Below, piece after piece: positions 1-6,640 of a DNA stretch of 10,187 nucleotides. This stretch comes from JAZNLR01 sp045579195 (lineage in GTDB: Bacteria; Bacillota; Clostridia; Christensenellales; CAMQZB01). The stretch lies in the NCBI GenBank assembly GCA_045579195.1, contig JAZNLR010000020.1:1-10187 (forward strand). Reading direction: 5' to 3'. The notes under the pieces are model-generated. The model searched no databases and was not told the DNA's origin. It was given only the letters and a program-made list of their open reading frames with translations. The position numbers were made by a program, and so were the translations under genes. Numbering within the stretch: the stretch's first letter is position 1; the number at the start of each line of letters is the position of its first letter.

Positions 1-459
1 AAGGCGCCCTTCATAGAACAGGGAGAGGAAAAGCGTTTCCGAAAGATCCTCTGCGTGGTGGCCGAGCGCGAGTTTGTTGAAGCCGCGCGCGTTGCATTCG
101 TTGTTAAGTGCGCCTCTTCGCATCTTGGAACAAAGGGAGCAGGGATTACTCTCCTTGCGCTCTTCAAAGACGATTTTTGCAATGTCTGTACGAACGATGA
201 CATGTTCAACACCCAAAGACTCAACGTATTCCGTGAGGGCGGAAAAACGGTCGTTTTCGCCCGGAAAACCGGGGTCGATGGTGATTGCGATCAAGTCGAA
301 GCGCTCAGGAGAAAACTTGCGATAAGCCGCCAAAACGGCAAGAAGCGCGATGGAATCCTTACCGCCCGAAAGTCCAACAGCGATGCGGTCGCCATCCTCG
401 ATCATCTTGTGCTCCACGATCGCTTTGCGAGCAGAGGAGAGGAGACCTTGAAGACTCAT
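1..459 (-). CDS. ttcA: TtcA-type PP-loop tRNA 2-thiolation protein (C-terminus outside window)
   Basis: The visible 153 N-terminal residues belong to the TtcA group of PP-loop ATPases, cytoplasmic enzymes that adenylate a tRNA base (C32 in E. coli TtcA) and replace oxygen with sulfur using an Fe-S cluster. Seen directly: the PP-loop SGGKDS at residues 31-36, the first cluster-binding CxxC (C107-S-L-C110) followed by the family-typical basic SKMRRG, and the LGHHAEDLSETL block at 132-143. The second CxxC and the C-terminus lie beyond the window edge. The ATG at 459 is preceded by GGAGGT (minus strand, 473-468) at 8 nt spacing. That site overlaps the stop of the upstream envelope gene, only 6 nt away, so the two are almost certainly cotranscribed and possibly translationally coupled. 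Family assignment is firm. The exact tRNA position modified is not, because Bacillota carry several TtcA-like paralogues. Confidence 0.9.
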   Translation of the reverse strand, partial: MSLQGLLSSARKAIVEHKMIEDGDRIAVGLSGGKDSIALLAVLAAYRKFSPERFDLIAITIDPGFPGENDRFSALTEYVESLGVEHVIVRTDIAKIVFEERKESNPCSLCSKMRRGALNNECNARGFNKLALGHHAEDLSETLFLSLFYEGRL

Positions 460-465
460 CGTAAT

Positions 466-3201
466 TTACCTCCGACCCGTCCTGCGGATCTGCTGTGGCT
501 TATGGAAGAAGATGCGAATGATGATAACAGAGAATGCAGCAACCAACGCTACGCCGAGAATGATCATTCCGACGATGAACGCGTTGGACTGATGGCTGGT
601 GTTGACCTGCGTTTTTAAGATATATCCCTCGATGGCTTCTGCCCCTGCGGGAACGACTTGACGAACGTAGATCCACTCATCGTCTTCGGACTGTTCCAAG
701 ATTTCGACCTTCGTCTTGTCCGCAAGGTAGACGCCGAGAGAAGTCTCACCGCGGTCTGCAAAGACCTCAACGCTTCCTGAGAAGAGTTTCGCGTTGATCT
801 TCGCGAGAACGGGGTCGGGGTTTTCCTTCGCCTCGTCCTCCACGGCGTTGAATCTCATGATGTATGCATAGTGTGTGGTGTTGCCCGCGGTATACGAAAT
901 GCGGTACCACAAGAATCCCTCAAGACAGGTAAAGTCCATTGCACGGTCCAAAATGACGATGGATGCACTCTTTTCAAGGACGCCCACCTGGTAATCCTTG
1001 CGCTTTGTCGGGTACTTATAAACTGCGGTGTTGTTGTGGAGAACGTTTCCGTAAGTATACGGAACGGCCTCGTTCTGTTTGTCCGTTTCAAGTCCGTCTG
1101 CATCCATAAAGCCTGCAAAATCACGATAGAGGACGTAAGCATATCTTCCGTCATCCGTGTACCCTGCGACGATGACCAACGCATCCTTCGGGATCACGGT
1201 GTATTCCGTGTACGCATATCCGGTGGGGTAGAGGTTGTCTGCCTCGTTCAACGGATAGATGGTGCAGTTGGAGGTTTCCTTCAGGCTTGCAACACGAACA
1301 TCCGGATTCTCAGTCTTGTTATAAAGGGCAGTCGGAATGATAATATCAGTATAGTTCGTGATGCCAAACAGGGATCGATAATCCGCGTTTTTTGAAACGA
1401 AAAGACAATGGCCTTCTTCGGAGAGGAAGTATACGTTTTGCTTTAATGTGTCAACGGCGATCTCCGTGAAGAGGAAGTTTTCCTCAAGGTGAATGATGAG
1501 GTCGTTGAGGTGCGTCTCGTCTGCCTGTTTGACAAAGCGCGTAATGGAGGTCTTTCCGTCTTTTTCTCCAACGAGGAAAAGGTTTCCGTTGAAGTCACCG
1601 TAAAGGTCAGTGTACGTTGTGTGGTCGTCACCTCTTGCGATGATGGGGCGCTTTGCATCCGCTGTGTTCAAAACCGTCGTTCCTGCGAGTGCAAGCACGT
1701 TGCCGCTCTTTACGTCCACCCAGATCTTGGAGGCATTTGCAAGCACGAGATCGGTTTCAAACGTGTTGGACGTGCGGTCGAAAAGAACGACGCGGTCATT
1801 TCCTGCATCGAGAACGTAAACCGAGTCATCCGTGGTGGAAATGGCGATGTCAATGACCTGATAGAATGCTTTCGAGGATGCAGAGGTGTACTCATCTGAA
1901 AGCTCCAACGAAGGTGTATAGCGCAAAATGCGGTTGTTTTCGGTCGTAACGTAAATATATCCTTCTGAGTCAGCATTGACGGCAGTCGGCTTTGCCGGAA
2001 GAGGGAGAACGCTTACAGCGCCTTTTGCAGAAACAATCTGGATTCTGCTGTTTTCTGCATCCGCGACATAAAGCGTTCCGTTGACGGAAACCATGTCAAC
2101 TGGCGTTGAGAAGGAACCGGGAGCAGCGGACATTGAACAAATGCAGAAATCGTCGAATGAAAGAATGCCGTCTGCATAGGCAAAGCGCTTGATTGAACGC
2201 GAACGGAGATTGTCCGTGACGTACAGCGTGATGCCGTCTGCCGCCTGGAATGCAAACAGGCCAGCAGGGGAGCGCAACTCTTCGTTTGTAGGGGTTTTGT
2301 TGACAACCTGAATCTCTCTTGAGAAAGTTGCACCAGACTTGAGTTCCGCTGCGTAAACACCCTGCGGAGAGGAGATGAAGACGTTTCCACCTGCGGTTGC
2401 AAGGCCGAGAACGGTCTGCTCGAGGAGAGGAATTTCAAGGTATGCAGTTTGCTCGTCTGCATTGAACGGCGTTTCGGGATCGACCTCAATTTCCATTACA
2501 ACGTATTGATCGGATTTAGAAAGGGTGTTGAGAACGATATGCTGTTTGCCATTGATGCTGAACGAGTCGATGTACGTGACGTAATCCAAGCTGTAAGCTG
2601 CGGTGATGAGTCCGTCAACGGCGAGCAAAGGAAGCTTGGGGTTTGCGGCAGAGCGTGTGTAAAGGTTATACCGCAGGACGGTTTCGTCATAGTTGTCCGT
2701 CAAGAGATAAAGAAAATTCGAGTTGATGGAAAAATCCAAGACGTCGGTTGCAGAGATGACCGTGGAGAACATCTTGCGAAGCGTCGGGCCGTCGTAAGGA
2801 TTGTGCGAGAGATACGTGCGGATGGTTCCGACATCGCAAGCGAACAACTGCTTTTCATCGAGGACAAAGAGAAAGTCGTCATAGATAATCGCCTTCTTTG
2901 GATTGATGAAGGGAATCTCCGTGATCAGAAGAGAACCATCGTTGAGGAAGAGAAGAACGCCGCCTTTTTCTGCACCTTTTCTCGATTCGGTGACGACGAG
3001 GTACTCATCGTCAACAAAGATGTTCGAAGGAGAGGTGAACTGGTAGTACTGATTGTCGTTAAATCTCTTGAAAGTCAGATCTGCCATCTCGGTGTGTACG
3101 TCAGATTTGGTTTCGGCGGCAAGCGCAGACGTAGGCATGTAAGGAAACATCAGCGTCAGCACGAGAAGAAGTGTGAGAATAGTTTTTGAAAGTCGGTTCA
3201 T
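466..3201 (-). CDS. Exported, membrane-anchored NHL/beta-propeller protein with three SH3-like segments
   Basis: A 911-aa envelope protein of unknown role. Residues 1-28 form a signal peptide (basic MNRLSK, Leu-rich core, A26-L-A28 cleavage site). Residues about 45-630 are a beta-propeller-like region with NHL-type blades: YVTDNLRSRSIKRF at 327-340, YVADAENSRIQIV at 378-390, YVTTENNRILRY at 417-428 and YVLDAGNDRVVLFD at 462-475. Three SH3-like beta segments follow at roughly 636-719, 720-800 and 801-871, the last with a typical WIYVRQV...EGYI pattern. A transmembrane helix (about 876-897) and a basic tail (HKPQQIRRTGRR) end the protein, so it should display the propeller outside the cell on a C-terminal anchor. 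The start at 3201 is preferred over an in-frame ATG 33 nt upstream because it has GGAG at 8 nt spacing and places the signal peptide at the N-terminus. NHL propellers and SH3-like domains usually bind proteins, glycans or wall polymers; no catalytic motif was recognised. It is the first gene of the operon with the TtcA-like gene. Confidence 0.88.
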   Translation of the reverse strand: MNRLSKTILTLLLVLTLMFPYMPTSALAAETKSDVHTEMADLTFKRFNDNQYYQFTSPSNIFVDDEYLVVTESRKGAEKGGVLLFLNDGSLLITEIPFINPKKAIIYDDFLFVLDEKQLFACDVGTIRTYLSHNPYDGPTLRKMFSTVISATDVLDFSINSNFLYLLTDNYDETVLRYNLYTRSAANPKLPLLAVDGLITAAYSLDYVTYIDSFSINGKQHIVLNTLSKSDQYVVMEIEVDPETPFNADEQTAYLEIPLLEQTVLGLATAGGNVFISSPQGVYAAELKSGATFSREIQVVNKTPTNEELRSPAGLFAFQAADGITLYVTDNLRSRSIKRFAYADGILSFDDFCICSMSAAPGSFSTPVDMVSVNGTLYVADAENSRIQIVSAKGAVSVLPLPAKPTAVNADSEGYIYVTTENNRILRYTPSLELSDEYTSASSKAFYQVIDIAISTTDDSVYVLDAGNDRVVLFDRTSNTFETDLVLANASKIWVDVKSGNVLALAGTTVLNTADAKRPIIARGDDHTTYTDLYGDFNGNLFLVGEKDGKTSITRFVKQADETHLNDLIIHLEENFLFTEIAVDTLKQNVYFLSEEGHCLFVSKNADYRSLFGITNYTDIIIPTALYNKTENPDVRVASLKETSNCTIYPLNEADNLYPTGYAYTEYTVIPKDALVIVAGYTDDGRYAYVLYRDFAGFMDADGLETDKQNEAVPYTYGNVLHNNTAVYKYPTKRKDYQVGVLEKSASIVILDRAMDFTCLEGFLWYRISYTAGNTTHYAYIMRFNAVEDEAKENPDPVLAKINAKLFSGSVEVFADRGETSLGVYLADKTKVEILEQSEDDEWIYVRQVVPAGAEAIEGYILKTQVNTSHQSNAFIVGMIILGVALVAAFSVIIIRIFFHKPQQIRRTGRR

Positions 3202-3267
3202 AAGGCGTTCTCCGTCCTTTATTTTCATATGCAATCGAATTGAATTTTACAGGATATATACAAAAAC

Positions 3268-3296
3268 AGTATATCAAATTTTATAGAAGAAGACAA
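3268..3296 (-). promoter_or_regulatory. Sigma-A promoter of the envelope gene/ttcA operon
   Basis: On the minus strand, TTGTCT (3296-3291), a 17-nt spacer and TATACT (3273-3268) form a near-consensus promoter. A TG one base upstream of the -10 gives it an extended -10 as well. The predicted start near 3261 leaves a leader of about 60 nt before the ATG at 3201. It fires leftward, back to back with the SOS promoter about 110 bp away. Confidence 0.7.
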
Positions 3297-3406
3297 GTTA
3301 TTTTTGAAGAACAAGGGCTTTCAGGGTGAATTTTTAAAACCGTCGTGTTTTCAGGACAGTTGTGAAAATTTTGTTGGCACACTTCCTTTCTTTTTGCAGA
3401 CATTTG

Positions 3407-3415
3407 TGATATGAT
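3407..3415 (+). promoter_or_regulatory. Extended -10 promoter of the HTH gene
   Basis: TGaTATGAT is an extended -10 element (TG at 3407-3408, hexamer 3410-3415). The 17-nt-spaced -35 position reads TTTCTT and matches poorly, so recognition would rest on the extended -10. The predicted start at about 3421-3423 falls on the first bases of the LexA box, so bound LexA would block initiation. This is the only convincing plus-strand sigma-A promoter seen upstream of the phage genes. Confidence 0.6.
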
Positions 3416-3420
3416 AAATG

Positions 3421-3434
3421 CGAACATATGTTCG
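3421..3434 (+). promoter_or_regulatory. LexA/DinR SOS operator (perfect palindrome)
   Basis: CGAACATATGTTCG is a perfect 14-bp palindrome that fits the Bacillota LexA (DinR) consensus CGAAC-N4-GTTCG exactly. It starts 6 nt after the -10 hexamer, in the repressing position at the transcription start. LexA should keep the downstream HTH gene off until RecA-stimulated LexA cleavage after DNA damage. No second box of this form was noticed in the window. Actinobacterial LexA uses a related motif, but the other sequence features favour Bacillota. Confidence 0.88.
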
Positions 3435-3473
3435 TATTGTTTTTGAAAAACGTGATGCAGTTTGGAAAAAACA

Positions 3474-3507
3474 GCGTTTTTCGGTAGGGGATATGGCGAA
3501 AAAACGC
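3474..3507 (+). repeat. Imperfect inverted repeat in the HTH-gene leader
   Basis: GCGTTTTTCG (3474-3483) pairs with CGAAAAAACGC (3497-3507) with one bulged A, enclosing a 13-nt loop that contains GTAGGGG and an ATG. It lies in the transcribed leader, about 35 nt before the ATG of the HTH gene. On the minus strand the same stem is followed by a run of six T (complement of 3466-3471), so it could instead act as a weak terminator for leftward antisense transcripts. Its function is unknown. Confidence 0.4.
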
Positions 3508-3541
3508 AAGAAACGAATGCTTTGATTTGTTTGGAGGAAAA

Positions 3542-4114
3542 ATGGAAGTTCTTGCAAAAACTTTGCTATGTGCGTATGCTCGGCTCTCTTCTTATCTTAA
3601 GACGTTGGACCGAACAGTCGAGGAAAAGGCGCTCACATCGGCCGGTTTTTCGTCCTGTGCGATGAGCACCGAGGCGCAGATTGCGGAGATCATCGCAATC
3701 ATCAACAAAAAGAAAAAATTGCTTGTCTTAAAGGAGCGGCTTGAGGATCTCTTCCGCAACTTTTCGCGCGAGGAGAGGAACCTTCTCTATCGCAGGTTTA
3801 TCAGGAGAATCCCGTTTGAGTGCTTTGCAGATCAAATGGCGATCTCAAGGAGAACATACTTTCGGCATACGGATCGACTTTTGGATGCATTTATTCGGAT
3901 GCTCGCCGAACAGGGCATGGAGGAGGAATGGTTTGAACGGGAACTTTCTTCCATTCCCCTCTTTGCGATCTCACGCGATCGCGTGAGGGAAGATTGTGAG
4001 CGTGCGCGAAAGGCGGTTGTAAAACGAAAAAACAACTTGAAGCGCCACACTTCTTCGCATGCTGTAGAGGGTTCGATCATCACGGACGGCGTTCCTGTTC
4101 GGGAACGGGCTTAA
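3542..4114 (+). CDS. SOS-controlled sigma-region-4-like helix-turn-helix protein
   Basis: A 190-aa basic protein, probably a cytoplasmic transcription regulator. Residues 75-121 (from SREERNLLYRRF through MAISRRTYFRHTDRLLDAF) have the shape of a sigma-70 region 4 helix-turn-helix: a leading amphipathic helix, a short turn, and a recognition helix around ISRRTYFRH. The preceding 45-72 segment is a charged helix (INKKKKLLVLKERLEDL) and the tail is highly basic, which suits DNA binding. The layout resembles the sigma-like or ArpU/RinA-type late activators of Gram-positive phages, but no specific family was identified. The ATG at 3542 is chosen over an in-frame TTG at 3527 because GGAGG (3533-3537) sits 4 nt before it. 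The gene has its own LexA-controlled promoter and precedes the phage head genes, so activation of those genes is a reasonable inference. The last 35 nt overlap the convergent envelope gene. A cellular SOS regulator unrelated to phage remains possible. Confidence 0.75.
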   Translation: MEVLAKTLLCAYARLSSYLKTLDRTVEEKALTSAGFSSCAMSTEAQIAEIIAIINKKKKLLVLKERLEDLFRNFSREERNLLYRRFIRRIPFECFADQMAISRRTYFRHTDRLLDAFIRMLAEQGMEEEWFERELSSIPLFAISRDRVREDCERARKAVVKRKNNLKRHTSSHAVEGSIITDGVPVRERA

Positions 4115-4784
4115 ACATCAGAACGACGATTGCCACGCACGGAACGGTAAGAAGCAAGATAAGAAATCCTCGCTTTTTGTTCGGTGTTTGCACGGGCTGT
4201 TCTTCTTCAATGGGTGGTGTGGAGGTTTCGACATCCTCCAGCAAAGACGGATGAGGAAGGATCTCGACAGGCGTGAAGTTTGCGGCGTTGACGTACCCAA
4301 AGGTTGTTCCGAAGCGGATGAAATACCACGTGCTACCGTTTGCGGTCAGCGTTCCGTAATATCGCACGGATTGTGAGACAAGGCACGTTGCAACGGTGGC
4401 TCCGTAAAACGACGGCGTTTGCAAAATGGGGCAGGAAATCAGTGCGGTTGGGAAAGATGAAGGATAAAGTGGCTCTTTGGGGTCACTTTTCTTTACGTCG
4501 TTTTTGTGCACGAACCCGACCAATGTGGAGTAACCTGCGGTGTTTTCTTGGAATTCAACGCAGAGAACACCGTTTTCAAGCTCTTCCACAAAGACGAGGA
4601 AGTATCCTTTTGTCAAGGTGAAAAGGAGGCTGTCTTCTGCGAGCGTCTGCGAAGAGAAAAAGCCCGCGTTTTCGGATTGGACCTGCAAAAAGGTCCTGCT
4701 TTCGCCGCGTGCGGCTGATGGTGAAAAAAGGAGAATGAGCAGGGAAAAGAAAACCGTGAGAAGTTTTCGAAATAGGTGTTGCAT
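4080..4784 (-). CDS. Exported SH3-like protein with C-terminal membrane anchor
   Basis: A 234-aa envelope protein of unknown function. Residues 1 to about 25 are a signal peptide (FRKLLTVFFSLLILLF, small residues before ARGES). Two SH3-like beta segments follow, about 30-100 (ending LVGFVHKNDV) and 113-175 (STWYFIRFGTTFGYVNAANF, a typical bacterial SH3 ending). After them come a Pro/Glu-rich linker (about 180-202), a transmembrane helix (206-224) and a short polar tail. The plan (signal peptide, SH3-like repeats, one anchor, basic tail) is a small version of the C-terminal part of the 911-aa protein to the left, suggesting a related job at the wall. The ATG at 4784 has GAGG at about 8 nt spacing. 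The gene is convergent with the SOS gene, overlapping it by 35 nt, and divergent from the terminase, so it looks cellular rather than phage-encoded, although a phage-carried surface gene cannot be excluded. Confidence 0.8.
   Translation of the reverse strand: MQHLFRKLLTVFFSLLILLFSPSAARGESRTFLQVQSENAGFFSSQTLAEDSLLFTLTKGYFLVFVEELENGVLCVEFQENTAGYSTLVGFVHKNDVKKSDPKEPLYPSSFPTALISCPILQTPSFYGATVATCLVSQSVRYYGTLTANGSTWYFIRFGTTFGYVNAANFTPVEILPHPSLLEDVETSTPPIEEEQPVQTPNKKRGFLILLLTVPCVAIVVLMFKPVPEQERRP
4466..4490 (+). terminator. Possible plus-strand hairpin terminator inside the convergent gene
   Basis: AAAGTGGCTC (4466-4475) and GGGTCACTTT (4480-4489) form a 10-bp RNA stem around a TTTG loop and run into TTTTCTTTA. 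Two of the pairs are G-U and exist only in rightward RNA; the leftward transcript would have C-A mismatches there. It could stop SOS transcripts before the terminase. It lies within coding sequence, so chance is a serious alternative. Confidence 0.25.
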
Positions 4785-4891
4785 TTGAAATCCTCACCTT
4801 GTGGAAGTTATGTCTTATTGTACGGCGCAAAGTGGGGAGGATGATGTGTGTTTTTGTCCGATTTGGACGAAATATCGAAAAAGGAGGGGTT
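4785..4891. promoter_or_regulatory. Divergent control region between the SH3-like gene and terL
   Basis: This 107-bp spacer separates the two divergent starts. Leftward, TACAAT (minus strand, 4822-4817) is a fair -10 for the SH3-like gene but lacks a good -35. Rightward, no sigma-A -35/-10 pair at 16-18 nt spacing was found (TTGTGG at 4799 has no -10 partner), so the phage genes probably need an activator, another sigma factor or read-through. AAGGAGG at 4881-4887 is the terL ribosome binding site. Confidence 0.45.
4852..4872. repeat. Inverted repeat just upstream of the terL ribosome binding site
   Basis: TTTTGTCC (4852-4859), a 5-nt spacer (GATTT) and GGACGAAA (4865-4872) form 8-bp arms with one T/G mismatch, ending 8 nt before the terL Shine-Dalgarno. 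As DNA it could be an operator for the HTH protein or another regulator. As RNA it could be a small hairpin controlling terL translation. Confidence 0.45.
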
Positions 4892-6337
4892 ATGCGGGAG
4901 CTGATCGCACGCATTTGTGAAATTGAAGAAGAATTGAAAAATCGTGGCGACGTTCCGCGCCTGCGAGATTATAACAAAGGCCCGTGCGTGCACGAAAAGC
5001 AACTTGCGTTTCACAGATGTCAAAAGCGCAACCGATGGGTGTTCGGCGGAAATCGAACGGGCAAGACCGAGTGCGGTGCGGTGGAAGCTGTTTGGATGGC
5101 ACGCGGGAATCATCCCTATCGCAAAAATAGGGAGCGTGTGGACGGATGGGTGGTTTCCCTCTCAACGCAGGTGCAACGCGATGTCGCGCAAAAGAAGGTT
5201 TTGTCATATCTCAATCCGCGTTGGATCGTGGATATCGTGATGCTGAGCGGGAGAAAAGATCAGCCGGAAAGCGGCGTCATCGACCGCATCGTTATCCGAA
5301 ATGTCTTCGGAAAGGAGAGCAGCATTGGATTCAAGAGCTGCGATCAGGGGCGAGAAAAATTTCAGGGAACTTCACTTGACTTTGTTTGGTTCGATGAAGA
5401 ACCGCCCCTTGAGATCTATGAAGAGTGTCGAATGCGCGTGATCGACCGAAAAGGGGAGCTTTTTGGGACAATGACGCCGCTCAAGGGAAGAACGTGGGTA
5501 TACGAGGAGATATACTTGAACGAACACGCGGACGAACAGGTCTGGTGCGAGGAGATGGAATGGATGGATAATCCTTTCCTTGACCGCGAGGAGATCGATC
5601 AACTCACGAGGACGATGTCGAGCGAGGAACTGGAATCTCGAAGGTATGGCAAGTTTCGATGTGAAGGCGGCTTGGTCTATCCTGAGTTTGACCCGTGCGT
5701 TCACGTCATCGAGCCGTTTGACGTTCCGCGCGAGTGGTACGAAAATGTTTCCATCGACCCGGGACTCAACAATCCGCTTTCCTGCCACTTTTATGCCGTG
5801 GATTACGACGGCAACGTGTACGTCATTGCCGAGCATTACGAGGCGGGGAAAGACGTTCTCCATCACGCAGAGCGAATCCGCGCAATCGCAAAACGCCTTG
5901 ATTGGCCGTGCGACGGACAGGGGCGCGTGCGTGCGCTCATCGACTCCGCCGCGGGGCAGAGGACGCTTGCCGCCTCGAAGAGCGTTGCGGAGCTGTTTTA
6001 TGACTGTGGCATCCTAACGGACGCCCGCGTGAACAAAGACCTTTTTGCGGGCATCGCCCGCGTGAAGGCGTACCTTAAAAACGGTGAAGGGAAAGCGCGG
6101 CTATTTATCTTTTCCAGTTGTCGAGAGCTCATTCGAGAGATCAAAGGATACCTTTGGGGAAATGGGGATGCGCCGAAGAAGAAGGACGATCATGCGCTGG
6201 ACGAACTTCGGTACTTCATTATGTCCCGCCCCGAAGCACCCGTGCGTCGAGCTGAAAAGAGCGCGATTTCAAAAGACAAGGAAAAACTTGCGCGGATGAT
6301 CACGCGCAAAAACTATCAACAGAGGACGGGGAGATGA
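4892..6337 (+). CDS. terL: Phage terminase large subunit (ATPase and nuclease)
   Basis: A 481-aa DNA packaging motor protein. It docks on the portal, pumps phage DNA into the prohead using ATP, and cuts the concatemer. The N-terminal ATPase has Walker A GGNRTGKT (52-59), Walker B LDFVWFDEE (162-170, with D168 and catalytic E169) and the coupling motif GTMTP (192-196). The C-terminal RNase H-like nuclease shows its acidic residues in SIDPG (D289), LIDSA (D351) and DDHALDELRY (D433/D437), the last a very typical TerL signature. Every expected motif is present, so the protein looks functional. The ATG at 4892 is preferred over upstream in-frame starts because AAGGAGG (4881-4887) sits 4 nt before it; the extra 31 upstream residues look non-coding. 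The stop is directly followed by the ATG of the next gene, so this is the first gene of a tight head operon. Confidence 0.96.
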   Translation: MRELIARICEIEEELKNRGDVPRLRDYNKGPCVHEKQLAFHRCQKRNRWVFGGNRTGKTECGAVEAVWMARGNHPYRKNRERVDGWVVSLSTQVQRDVAQKKVLSYLNPRWIVDIVMLSGRKDQPESGVIDRIVIRNVFGKESSIGFKSCDQGREKFQGTSLDFVWFDEEPPLEIYEECRMRVIDRKGELFGTMTPLKGRTWVYEEIYLNEHADEQVWCEEMEWMDNPFLDREEIDQLTRTMSSEELESRRYGKFRCEGGLVYPEFDPCVHVIEPFDVPREWYENVSIDPGLNNPLSCHFYAVDYDGNVYVIAEHYEAGKDVLHHAERIRAIAKRLDWPCDGQGRVRALIDSAAGQRTLAASKSVAELFYDCGILTDARVNKDLFAGIARVKAYLKNGEGKARLFIFSSCRELIREIKGYLWGNGDAPKKKDDHALDELRYFIMSRPEAPVRRAEKSAISKDKEKLARMITRKNYQQRTGR

Positions 6338-6640
6338 ATGAGGAAAGAGCGATACCAAAAAGTCCGCGAGAAGATTGAAAACGCCATCGCAAAGAAGGCC
6401 GCGGGCTATGATTATACCGAAGAAGTGGAAGAGTTTTCGGTGCAGGACGATGCACTCGTCGTGAGCAAGAAAAAGGTAACGAAAAAACATTCTCCGCCCG
6501 ATATGCAGGCGGCAAGGCTACTTGCAGAGTGGAACGGAGAACAAAAACAGGAGGTTGAACTTCTTTCGGAAGAAGAGCTTTTGAAAGAACGTGACCGCCT
6601 GTTGGAACTTCTGAAGGAGAAAAAGGAGGAAACAAATTGA
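6338..6640 (+). CDS. Small protein resembling the C-terminal half of a terminase small subunit
   Basis: A 100-aa charged protein between terL and portal. Residues 20-33 (KAAGYDYTEEVEEF) and 42-65 (VSKKKVTKKHSPPDMQAARLLAEW) recall the core of a common Gram-positive TerS family, recalled from memory as an A-x-GY-x-Y-x-E stretch, a basic strand, then H-x-PPD-x-x-A and a hydrophobic helix. The N-terminal helix-turn-helix that binds pac/cos DNA in TerS is absent, and residues 73-97 are instead a Leu/Glu/Lys-rich coiled coil. Its ATG abuts the terL stop (TGATG-like junction, GGGGAG nearby) and its TGA overlaps the TTG start of portal by three bases. It may be a terminase accessory or a TerS remnant. 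The resemblance was judged by eye and no profile search was possible. Confidence 0.6.
   Translation: MRKERYQKVREKIENAIAKKAAGYDYTEEVEEFSVQDDALVVSKKKVTKKHSPPDMQAARLLAEWNGEQKQEVELLSEEELLKERDRLLELLKEKKEETN
6623..6639 (+). promoter_or_regulatory. Ribosome binding site fixing the TTG start of portal
   Basis: AAGGAGG (6623-6629) is a full Shine-Dalgarno 7 nt before TTG (6637-6639). That TTG shares bases with the TGA stop (6638-6640) of the preceding gene. No ATG is suitably placed, so the rare start is well supported and translational coupling is likely. Confidence 0.8.

Noticed and set aside
2449..3189. A 246-codon plus-strand open frame opposite the propeller gene
   Set aside because: Antisense to the convincing 911-aa protein; Arg/Val-rich, with no domain and no good ribosome binding site.
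3374..3415. TTGGCA at 3374 as the -35 of the SOS promoter
   Set aside because: It is 30 nt from the TATGAT -10, far beyond the usual 16-18 nt. The extended -10 explains the promoter better.
4090..4107. Hairpin CGTTCC-TGTTCG-GGAACG in the convergent overlap as a bidirectional terminator
   Set aside because: Only a 6-bp stem, with no T run after it on either strand.
4799..4891. A 31-residue N-terminal extension of the terminase
   Set aside because: The ATG at 4892 has an AAGGAGG site at proper spacing, while the upstream TTG start has none and the extension reads like translated regulatory DNA.
5372..5866. A 164-codon minus-strand frame within terL
   Set aside because: It covers conserved terminase motifs on the other strand, and no start signals or family resemblance were seen.
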